Below, one piece after another: positions 45,580 through 53,663 of a DNA stretch of 64,000 bases. Within the stretch, counting starts at the first letter, position 1. Every line of letters starts with the position of its first letter. The notes beneath the pieces were generated by a model. The model saw only the letters and a program-made list of their open reading frames with translations, was not told the DNA's origin and did no database searches. Origin of the DNA: CBDDLJ01 sp965230635 (GTDB lineage Bacteria > Pseudomonadota > Gammaproteobacteria > UBA1113); assembly GCA_965230635.1 (NCBI GenBank), contig CBDDLJ010000021.1, positions 124,001-188,000 on the forward strand. Direction: 5' to 3'. Made by a program: the position numbers and the translations under genes.

Positions 45580-45829
45580 CTGTCTCTTTTAAAATGAACG
45601 TTAATTAGTAAGGTGTATATTAACTGAAGTGGCCGTAATTTGTATAATCATTATGAAAGTGTTGCTTGTCTCGATTGGTAACAAGATGATAGTACTTTTT
45701 TGAGTAGATATTATAGGTAGTGGTCCTGTTTATTTTGTATGAAAATCCATCATAGGGTAGAGTGCAAATTTACTTCAATTTTGCTATTCTATCTGCCAGC
45801 CATAAGTAAATATATAACTTGAGTTTTTA

Positions 45830-47023
45830 ATGTCAAAGAAAGAAGCGGCAATTGTTGATGTTATCGTTGTTGGAGCAGGTGCTGCGGGCTTAATGTGTGC
45901 CATTGAAGCAGGTAAGCGTGGGCGTAAGACATTGGTATTCGATCATAGTAATAAGCCAGGTAAAAAAATTCTTATGTCTGGGGGAGGCCGTTGCAACTTT
46001 ACCAATTATCATATTCGTCCAGAGTGTTTTCTTTCTAATAATCCGCATTTTTGTAAGTCAGCGCTTAGTCGTTATACCCAGTGGGATTTTATTGCATTAG
46101 TGAATCGATATGAAATTGCTTATCATGAAAAAACACTAGGGCAATTATTTTGTGATGGCAAAGCTAAAGATATTTTAAATATGCTATTAACTGAGTGTGA
46201 ACTTGCCAGTGTTGATATTCGTATGAATACGCCTATTGAGAAAATGACTCGCCAAAGTGAAAATCGATTTCAACTAGAGACTAGTCAAGGTAATTTCATT
46301 GGCCAGTCATTAGTGATAGCAACCGGAGGGTTATCTATTCCAACATTAGGTGCTAGCCCCTTTGGTTATAAAGTAGCAGAGCAATTTGGCATTAAAGTGT
46401 TACCTACGCGTGCTGGGCTTGTTCCTTTTACTTTACATGAACATGATAAACAGCGATTTTCAACATTGGCAGGCGTGGCTATTGATACGGAAGTAGCTCA
46501 CCAGCAGCAGACTTTTCGAGAGAATACATTATTTACCCATCGTGGATTGAGTGGCCCAGCGATGTTGCAACTGTCTTCTTATTGGCAGCCAGGAAGTAAA
46601 ATCCATGTTGATATGTTTCCAAATCAATGTGTCATCAGCTACTTGCAAAAAAGTAAGCAACACTCAACTAAGCAATTAAAAACCGTGTTAGCAGAACAGC
46701 TACCAAAACGCTTATTAGAAATCATTATTCCGCAAAAGTTAGCTGAAAAATCGATTCAAAAGCTGACTAATCATGATATCGAGTTAGTAGCGCAATTGTT
46801 GCATAAACAACAGTTTATACCCAATGCGACAGAGGGCTATCGTACAGCTGAAGTGACACTGGGTGGTGTTGACGTTAATGCTTTGTCTTCGAAAACTATG
46901 GAAGTCAACGGTTTGCCTGGGCTTTATTTTATCGGTGAAGTTGTTGATGTCAGTGGTTGGTTGGGAGGGTATAATTTTCAATGGGCATGGTCTTCTGGTT
47001 GGGTTGCGGGCCAAGTTGTCTAA
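45830..47023 (+). CDS. YhiN/HI0933-type FAD-dependent oxidoreductase
   Basis: 397 residues. N-terminal dinucleotide fold IVVGAGAAGLMCAIEAG (~12-28), the HI0933 signature GKKILMSGGGRCNFTN (~44-59), the central ATGGLSIPTLGASPFGYKVA, and the C-terminal GLYFIGEVVDVSGWLGGYNFQWAWSSGW. A flavoprotein family (YhiN/BaiN-like) whose physiological substrate is mostly unknown. No clear ribosome site. It separates rpsT from murJ, where most relatives have nothing. Confidence 0.9.
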   Translation: MSKKEAAIVDVIVVGAGAAGLMCAIEAGKRGRKTLVFDHSNKPGKKILMSGGGRCNFTNYHIRPECFLSNNPHFCKSALSRYTQWDFIALVNRYEIAYHEKTLGQLFCDGKAKDILNMLLTECELASVDIRMNTPIEKMTRQSENRFQLETSQGNFIGQSLVIATGGLSIPTLGASPFGYKVAEQFGIKVLPTRAGLVPFTLHEHDKQRFSTLAGVAIDTEVAHQQQTFRENTLFTHRGLSGPAMLQLSSYWQPGSKIHVDMFPNQCVISYLQKSKQHSTKQLKTVLAEQLPKRLLEIIIPQKLAEKSIQKLTNHDIELVAQLLHKQQFIPNATEGYRTAEVTLGGVDVNALSSKTMEVNGLPGLYFIGEVVDVSGWLGGYNFQWAWSSGWVAGQVV

Positions 47024-47223
47024 CCGCTGTTAATAGGATTGTACTATGTTATAGCGATTTGTAACAATGCGTAAATGATTTTTTATTTCTGCTCTATAAA
47101 CTATAAATATGGAGTAGCCTGAGGGTTCAAATAAAATATGCTGGTTGATTTTCGCACACTCTTAGCTGTTAAGCATTATGCTATTTTTGACTAGCCTGTT
47201 TTATCAGTGCTAACTAGATGATC

Positions 47224-47252
47224 TTGCTACACTTTAACGGATGCTTTAGTAT
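47224..47252 (+). promoter_or_regulatory. Possible murJ promoter
   Basis: TTGCTA, a 17-base spacer and TAGTAT, four of six matches in each box, about 40 bases before the murJ start codon. Weak by sequence alone. Confidence 0.35.
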
Positions 47253-47292
47253 TCGCGCATATTTACACACATTTTGGGGCATACGATCATAG

Positions 47293-48840
47293 ATGGGCAA
47301 AAATTTACTGAAATCAGCCGGTACTGTTTCAAGTATGACCATGCTATCACGTATCATGGGTTTTGTGCGTGATGTGGTGATTGCTCAATTGTTTGGGGCA
47401 AGTGCGGCTATCGATGCGTTTTTTGTTGCATTTAAAATTCCTAATTTCATGCGACGTTTGTTCGCAGAAGGCGCTTTTTCTCAAGCGTTTGTGCCGATTT
47501 TATCTGAGTATTCAAAACAAAGATCAAAAGAAGAAGTCCGCGTATTTATTAGTCATATGACAGGTGTATTGGCCACTGTATTATTGCTATTAACTTTGTT
47601 GGCAGAAGTGAGCACCCCCGTATTAATTAGTGTATTTGCACCAGGATTTTTACGTGACCCGGAACGTTTTGCCCTCGCTACCGAAATGTTACGCATTACT
47701 TTTCCGTATTTAATGTACATTTCATTGACGGCATTAGCCGGAGCAATATTAAATACTTATGGGCGTTTTACCATACCAGCATTCACGCCGGTACTATTGA
47801 ATGTTTCTCTGATTGGCGCTGCGTTGTGGCTGGCGCCACAACTTGACATGTCAGTAATGGCATTAGCTTGGGGTGTTTTTATTGCTGGGATTGTACAATT
47901 AGTCTTTCAAATGCCTTTTTTATGGCGGTTAGGTCTACTACCTTGGCCTCGTTGTCGTTGGCGTGATGCTGGCGTTTTGCGTGTGCTGAAATTAATTATA
48001 CCAGCATTATTTGGTGTTTCTGTTGCGCAGTTGGGTATATTGCTTGATACGTGGTTTGCCTCATTTTTGCCTCCAGGTAGTGTTTCTTGGCTTTATTATT
48101 CAGACCGAATTACCTCGTTGCCTTTGGGTGTTTTTGGTGTTGCGATAGCCACTGTTATTTTGCCGCATTTATCCAAATGCCATGCGGTACAGTCAGAAAA
48201 AAATTATTCTATTGCCTTGGATTGGGGAATACGTTCAGTGCTATTGCTAGGGGTTCCTGCAGCGATAGCCTTACTCGTACTGGGTGGACCAATTTTAGTG
48301 AGCTTGTTTCATTATGGCGCTTTTAGCGAAAATGATGTGAATATGGCACGGCAAAGCTTAATGGCATTTGCATTGGGAGTGCCGAGTTTTATGTTAGTAA
48401 AAGTATTAGCGTCTGCTTTTTATGCTAAGCAAGATATTAAAACACCAGTAAAAATTGCCGTGATTGCCTTGTGTGCCAATATGGCACTCAACGTAGCGCT
48501 AATCATCCCACTTCGCCATGCAGGATTAGCATTAGCAACATCGATTGCAGCAATGTTAAATGCTATATTGTTATTTATCAGTTTATATCGCCGACAAATA
48601 TTTACCCCACAGCCCAAATGGTTAGTATTTGCTGGACGACTTTTCATCGCAAACAGTGTATTATTTCTGCTACTATGGTTTGGTAGCGCGCATTTAACTA
48701 CCTGGCAGCAATGGTCATGGCAACAACGAGTAAGCCAATTAGCGATATTAGTTACAGCAGGCATAATGGTTTATTTTTTTACGTTGCATTTGATTGGTTT
48801 TGTTTGGCGTGATTTATGGCCACAAGAGAGAGATATATGA
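47293..48840 (+). CDS. murJ: Lipid II flippase MurJ
   Basis: 515 residues, MviN/MurJ family with about 14 membrane segments. N-terminal motif SSMTMLSRIMGFVRDVVIAQ and GASAAIDAFFVAFKIPNFMRR are highly typical, as is FAEGAFSQAFVPIL. Flips lipid II across the inner membrane for peptidoglycan synthesis. Its stop codon overlaps the ribF ATG (ATGA), so these are coupled. Confidence 0.96.
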   Translation: MGKNLLKSAGTVSSMTMLSRIMGFVRDVVIAQLFGASAAIDAFFVAFKIPNFMRRLFAEGAFSQAFVPILSEYSKQRSKEEVRVFISHMTGVLATVLLLLTLLAEVSTPVLISVFAPGFLRDPERFALATEMLRITFPYLMYISLTALAGAILNTYGRFTIPAFTPVLLNVSLIGAALWLAPQLDMSVMALAWGVFIAGIVQLVFQMPFLWRLGLLPWPRCRWRDAGVLRVLKLIIPALFGVSVAQLGILLDTWFASFLPPGSVSWLYYSDRITSLPLGVFGVAIATVILPHLSKCHAVQSEKNYSIALDWGIRSVLLLGVPAAIALLVLGGPILVSLFHYGAFSENDVNMARQSLMAFALGVPSFMLVKVLASAFYAKQDIKTPVKIAVIALCANMALNVALIIPLRHAGLALATSIAAMLNAILLFISLYRRQIFTPQPKWLVFAGRLFIANSVLFLLLWFGSAHLTTWQQWSWQQRVSQLAILVTAGIMVYFFTLHLIGFVWRDLWPQERDI

Positions 48841-49772
48841 AAATAATTCGTTTCCTTGATCAATTAAACGCAAGTCATTTTGCTTGTGTTGCTTGTATTG
48901 GCAATTTTGATGGAGTTCATTTGGGTCATCGTGCTTTGTTACAAGCGAGCATTAATAAAGCGAAAATACTTAAGTTACCTGCTGTTGTGATATTATTTGA
49001 GCCACAGCCTTTAGAGTTTTTTCAACGCGAGAAAGCACCTGCACGTATAACCACTTTTCGGGAAAAATATGCTGTTCTCAAAACAATAGGGGTCGATGTA
49101 ATCTGTTTAATACGTTTTTCTAAATCATTTGCTGATATGACAGCGCAGCAGTTTGTTACTAATATTTTACATCATGCATTAGGAGTAAGAGCTTTATATG
49201 TGGGTGATGATTTTCAGTTTGGCCAAGGGCGTAAAGGCGATGTTAATTTATTAAAACACATGGGGCCACAAATTGGTTTGGCAGTTTGTCATCAGTCAAT
49301 TGTATTTTGTGATAATGAGCGCATCAGTAGTACGCGAGTAAGACACGCATTAAACCAGGCTGATTTTAGCTTGGTGGAACGGTTGTTAGGCCGACGCTAC
49401 GTGATACAAGGTCGTGTTGTCCACGGTGAAAAACGAGGTAGGCAACTGGGGGTGCCAACAGCGAATATTTCACAACGGCAGCGGTTATCATTGCCTTTAA
49501 AAGGTGTTTATGCGGTAAAAGTACATGGTTTAAACAAAATCTACTCTGCTGTAGCCAATATGGGCAATCGACCGACGGTTTGCGGAAAGCATAAATTGTT
49601 GGAAGTTCATCTACTGGATTTTGATGGAGATTTGTATGGTAAGTATTTAACCATTGAGCCGATAAAAAAAATTCGAGAAGAAAAGAAATTTACCAGTGTG
49701 GCTGAGTTAAGTGGGCAATTGCAAGCAGATATTCAATCTGCACAAACACTATTTCACGCCCTTAGTCTGTGA
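48837..49772 (+). CDS. ribF: Bifunctional riboflavin kinase/FAD synthetase
   Basis: 311 residues from ATG 48837, within the murJ stop. N-terminal FAD synthetase: CIGNFDGVHLGHRALLQ (~21-37) and FEPQPLEFF; C-terminal riboflavin kinase: GRVVHGEKRGRQLGVPTANI, and ANMGNRPTV. Makes FMN and FAD. Lies between murJ and ileS, the standard order. Confidence 0.96.
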   Translation: MKIIRFLDQLNASHFACVACIGNFDGVHLGHRALLQASINKAKILKLPAVVILFEPQPLEFFQREKAPARITTFREKYAVLKTIGVDVICLIRFSKSFADMTAQQFVTNILHHALGVRALYVGDDFQFGQGRKGDVNLLKHMGPQIGLAVCHQSIVFCDNERISSTRVRHALNQADFSLVERLLGRRYVIQGRVVHGEKRGRQLGVPTANISQRQRLSLPLKGVYAVKVHGLNKIYSAVANMGNRPTVCGKHKLLEVHLLDFDGDLYGKYLTIEPIKKIREEKKFTSVAELSGQLQADIQSAQTLFHALSL

Positions 49773-49809
49773 TATCCTTAGCCATAGTAACAGCTTAGGT
49801 ACAAAAAAT

Positions 49810-52614
49810 ATGGCAGACTACAAATCAACATTAAATTTACCCGCAACCGATTTTCCCATGCGGGCTAATCTAGCAAAACGTGAACCTGCTCGATTTGCAC
49901 GTTGGAACGAGCAAAAAATTTACCAGCAACTCATGCAGCTGACTAAAGATCGCCCAAAATTTATTTTGCATGATGGCCCGCCTTATGCTAATGGCAAGAT
50001 CCACTTAGGTCACGCTGTTAATAAAATCTTAAAAGACATCATTTTGAAATCAAAAACCTTAAGTGGTTTTTCAACACCGTATATTCCAGGTTGGGATTGT
50101 CATGGTTTACCGATTGAATTAAATGTAGAAAAGAAGTTAGGAAAAGCAGGACATAAAGTATCAGTCCGTGAGTTTCGTCAAGCGTGTCGGAAATACGCTG
50201 CAGAGCAAGTTAAATTACAATCTGATGCTTTTCAGCGATTAGGTGTTTTCGGTGATTGGGAAAAGCCTTATTTAACCATGGATTATGAATTTGAAGCGAA
50301 TATCATGTTAACATTGCGTGATATTATTGCTAACGGTTATTTGCAACGCGGTTATAAACCGGTACATTGGTGTGTGGATTGTGGCTCAGCATTAGCTGAA
50401 GCAGAGCTTGAGTATAAAGATAAACAATCGTCGGCAATCGATGTGCGTTTTAGCGTCGTCGATGAAGAAGCTTTTTGGTCTAAGTGTCAGCATACATCTT
50501 CAGAACATATGAATGGATCACTCTCTGTTATTATTTGGACAACTACTCCATGGACTTTACCAGCGAACGAAGCAGTAACACTACATGCAGAATTTGATTA
50601 TGTTATTGTGGAATGTAAAAGCAGTAAACAAGTTGAATATTTATTTATTGCCGAAGCACTAGTTGCTGATGTGATGGTTCGCTGCGGTATTAGTGATTAC
50701 CAAATTAAAGCAACATGCCAGGGAGCAGATGTTAGCGGCTTGCTATTACAGCATCCGTTTCTAGATAAGCACGTGCCCATCGTACTTGCTGATCATGTAA
50801 CATTAGAGGCCGGTACTGGTGCTGTGCATACAGCGCCTGGGCATGGTTTAGAGGATTATTTAGTTGGCCTAGAATATAATTTGCCAGTCGATCATGCGGT
50901 AGAAAGCAATGGCTGCTTTGCCATAGAAACGTCTTTTGTCGGCGGCAAGCATGTGACAAAAGCCAATGATCTTTTAATTGATGTATTGCAACAAAAAGAT
51001 AATTTGCTGCATGTGGAAATGATCACACACAGTTATCCACATTGCTGGCGCCATAAAACACCAGTGATTTTTCGTGGCACGCCACAATGGTTTATTAGCA
51101 TGGATCAAAATGGACTACGGCAAAAAGCGTTAAAGGCGTTAGAAGATGTAAAGTGGATTCCTAAGTGGGGTGAAGCTCGCATGCATGCGATGTTAGAAGG
51201 TCGTCCAGACTGGTGCATATCACGCCAGCGCAGTTGGGGAGTCCCTATTCCTGTATTTATTCACAATAAAACCGGTCAGTTGCATCCTGACACATTAGCA
51301 TTAATTGAACCCGTTATGGCTCTTGTCAAGAAGCATGGTATTGAAGCATGGTTTGATTTAAAAGAAGAGCAATTGCTAGGTGATGATGCCGCTTTCTATA
51401 CGAAATCTACTGATGTATTAGATGTTTGGTTTGATTCAGGCGCATCTTATGCTTGTGTGTTGCAACAACGGCCAGAACTTGCCTATCCTGCCGATGTCTA
51501 TATTGAAGGTTCTGATCAATATCGAGGTTGGTTTCAAAGTTCATTATTATCAGCAACCGCAAAAACAGGACAGGCTCCTTATAAACGCATTATCACTCAT
51601 GGATTTACTGTTGATGAGGCAGGGCGAAAAATGTCGAAGTCTTTAGGTAATACGGTACATCCTGAAGAAGTGATGAATACATTAGGAGCAGATATATTAC
51701 GATTATGGACAGCGAATACAGATTATCGTGCTGAAATGTCATTGTCGGATGAAATTCTAAAGCGCACAACAGATATCTATCGACGTATTCGTAACACCGC
51801 TCGTTATTTGTTAGCAACACTAAATGATTTTGATCCCAAGCAACATTTATTGCCACAAGAGCAATGGTTAGCGTTGGATCAGTGGGCTGTTGCAACAGCA
51901 GCTAAAGTGCAAAATGAGGTTATACAAGCCTATGATGATTACCAATTCCACCTTGCTATACAAAAAATTCATCATTTTTGTTCAATCAGTATGGGGAGCT
52001 TTTATCTGGATATTATTAAGGATAGACAGTATACAATGAAAAGTGATAGTGTTGCGTACCGTTCTGCTCAATCGGCTATTTACCATATTGTTGAAGCATT
52101 ATCACGTTGGTTAGCACCGGTTTTGGCATTTACTGCAGAAGAAATTTCTGAGTTTATCCCTGGCGAGCGTCCTGAATCAATTTTTTTTAGTCAGTGGTAT
52201 GATAAACTAAGTACAACAATCACCGGCAATATGGATTTAAATTATTGGAATCGGGTGATCCAATGCCGTGATAATGTGAATAAGGAATTAGAGAAAAAGC
52301 GTAATGACGGTGAGATAAAGTCAGCGCTGGGTGCTGAAGTAACTATCACAGGCGATCGAAAGTTATGTGATGATTTGAATCAATTTGGAGAAGAATTGAA
52401 ATTTGTCTTTATCACGTCAAAAGTGACTGTTTGTTGCGATGAAAATCTGACTTCAGGGGACATGATTATTGCTATTAAACCTTCAAGTCATACAAAGTGT
52501 GTTCGTTGTTGGCATCATTGCAGTGATGTGGGTAGTCATTCTGAGCATCCAGAATTGTGTGGACGTTGTGTGACAAACGCGTTTGGTGAAGGCGAAAAAA
52601 GGCAATTTGTATGA
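49810..52614 (+). CDS. ileS: Isoleucyl-tRNA synthetase
   Basis: 934 residues from ATG 49810 (MADYKSTLNLPATDFPMRAN); the open frame continues upstream over ribF without homology. HLGH at 65-68, KMSKSLGN for ATP, the editing domain (WTTTPWTLPANEAV), and the C-terminal zinc site CVRCWHH...CGRCVTNAFGEG. Bacterial-type (mupirocin-sensitive class) by length and zinc tail. Overlaps lspA by four bases. Confidence 0.97.
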   Translation: MADYKSTLNLPATDFPMRANLAKREPARFARWNEQKIYQQLMQLTKDRPKFILHDGPPYANGKIHLGHAVNKILKDIILKSKTLSGFSTPYIPGWDCHGLPIELNVEKKLGKAGHKVSVREFRQACRKYAAEQVKLQSDAFQRLGVFGDWEKPYLTMDYEFEANIMLTLRDIIANGYLQRGYKPVHWCVDCGSALAEAELEYKDKQSSAIDVRFSVVDEEAFWSKCQHTSSEHMNGSLSVIIWTTTPWTLPANEAVTLHAEFDYVIVECKSSKQVEYLFIAEALVADVMVRCGISDYQIKATCQGADVSGLLLQHPFLDKHVPIVLADHVTLEAGTGAVHTAPGHGLEDYLVGLEYNLPVDHAVESNGCFAIETSFVGGKHVTKANDLLIDVLQQKDNLLHVEMITHSYPHCWRHKTPVIFRGTPQWFISMDQNGLRQKALKALEDVKWIPKWGEARMHAMLEGRPDWCISRQRSWGVPIPVFIHNKTGQLHPDTLALIEPVMALVKKHGIEAWFDLKEEQLLGDDAAFYTKSTDVLDVWFDSGASYACVLQQRPELAYPADVYIEGSDQYRGWFQSSLLSATAKTGQAPYKRIITHGFTVDEAGRKMSKSLGNTVHPEEVMNTLGADILRLWTANTDYRAEMSLSDEILKRTTDIYRRIRNTARYLLATLNDFDPKQHLLPQEQWLALDQWAVATAAKVQNEVIQAYDDYQFHLAIQKIHHFCSISMGSFYLDIIKDRQYTMKSDSVAYRSAQSAIYHIVEALSRWLAPVLAFTAEEISEFIPGERPESIFFSQWYDKLSTTITGNMDLNYWNRVIQCRDNVNKELEKKRNDGEIKSALGAEVTITGDRKLCDDLNQFGEELKFVFITSKVTVCCDENLTSGDMIIAIKPSSHTKCVRCWHHCSDVGSHSEHPELCGRCVTNAFGEGEKRQFV

Positions 52615-53123
52615 TATCAGCAAGAAAAAAAACACCACTTTGTTGGTTATGGTTGAGTTTATTTATTGTTGTTATCGATCAACTAAGTAAATATTGGGTG
52701 TTGACAACTTTATCATTCGAAATTCCAAAAACTTTATGTCCCGGTTTAAACTTAACGTTAACGTATAATGTTGGTGCTGCTTTTAGTTTATTCAGTTGGG
52801 GAGACGGTTGGCAGCGTTGGCTATTTATGTTGATTGCCATTATTGTCAGCCTAATTTTAATTATCTGGCTAGTGCGTTTGTCCAAACAGCAAGTTCGTTT
52901 AGCGTCTGGTTTAGCGCTTATTTTGGGCGGTGCTGTGGGTAATCTAATTGATCGCATTTATTACGGCTATGTTATTGATTTTATTGATTTTCATATCGGC
53001 CAGTGGCACTGGTATACTTTTAATATAGCGGATACCGCTATTACCATAGGCGCAGGCTTGCTGATTTTAGATATTATCTTAAACAAGAAAGTTGATAGCT
53101 TAGAAGATAAAACATCGGTTTGA
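52611..53123 (+). CDS. lspA: Lipoprotein signal peptidase
   Basis: 170 residues, four membrane segments. Conserved motifs: DQLSKYWV, TYNVGAAFS, GGAVGNLIDRIYYGYVIDFID and FNIADTAITIG; the last two hold the catalytic Asp pair. Cleaves lipoprotein precursors such as BamD. The ATG overlaps the ileS stop (ATGA). No fkpB follows; fkpB is instead near panG. Confidence 0.97.
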   Translation: MISARKKTPLCWLWLSLFIVVIDQLSKYWVLTTLSFEIPKTLCPGLNLTLTYNVGAAFSLFSWGDGWQRWLFMLIAIIVSLILIIWLVRLSKQQVRLASGLALILGGAVGNLIDRIYYGYVIDFIDFHIGQWHWYTFNIADTAITIGAGLLILDIILNKKVDSLEDKTSV

Positions 53124-53150
53124 TTACCTGTTTTGTCTATTTTTCTTTGA

Positions 53151-53179
53151 TTGACAGCTGTTGTATCTTATTAGATAAT
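53151..53179 (+). promoter_or_regulatory. Strong promoter ~480 bases before the ankyrin gene
   Basis: TTGACA (53151-53156), 17 bases, GATAAT (53174-53179): six and five of six matches. Nothing but short ORFs lies between it and the ankyrin gene at 53664, so a long leader or an unannotated small gene is implied. Confidence 0.55.
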
Positions 53180-53663
53180 TAATAAATTAATTATAAGGCC
53201 GCGGCGCTGATTTAAAAAAATACAAAAATGTTTCTTTATTAGAGGATAAAAAGTTTCAATCCAGTCATTTTCAATGAAAACTGAGTATAGAGTTAAAACT
53301 ATGTATCAAGCTCGAGGAGAATTGTTTTACAGATTTTGTTGTTGTTGTATTGAAAGCAGTTAAAAATTAGAGGTAGTAGCAATGTACTTTAGCGATATTC
53401 TGGGAGACTTTCAATTTAATCAACCTTATGAAAAATTTACTAATTATGCTAGTTTTTTATCAAAAAAATGACAGCGGTCGGTTAATCTTGAGTTTTCGAA
53501 CAGAGTTAATACACAACTTTGAGTATAGTTTGATGTTAACTTTAACTTATTTTAGTAGCTATAAATTTCACTTTTGGCAAGGTTTGAAAAAGATGATAAA
53601 GAATCTAGGCCTGGAGTATTATAAATTTCAAGAAAATAATATAATGAATAAGCGGAGGTGAAA
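53180..53663 (+). other. Leader region of the ankyrin gene, with a 29-codon ORF
   Basis: An ORF at 53382-53471 reads MYFSDILGDFQFNQPYEKFT and ends SFLSKK; AGAGG lies 8 bases upstream. Overlapping it, a 77-codon frame (53428-53661) runs into the ankyrin start but has no ribosome site and no recognisable sequence. I can support neither as a gene with confidence. Confidence 0.35.

Noticed and set aside
53428..53661. 77-codon frame ending at the ankyrin start
   Set aside because: No ribosome site and composition like non-coding AT-rich DNA; mentioned only as part of the leader.
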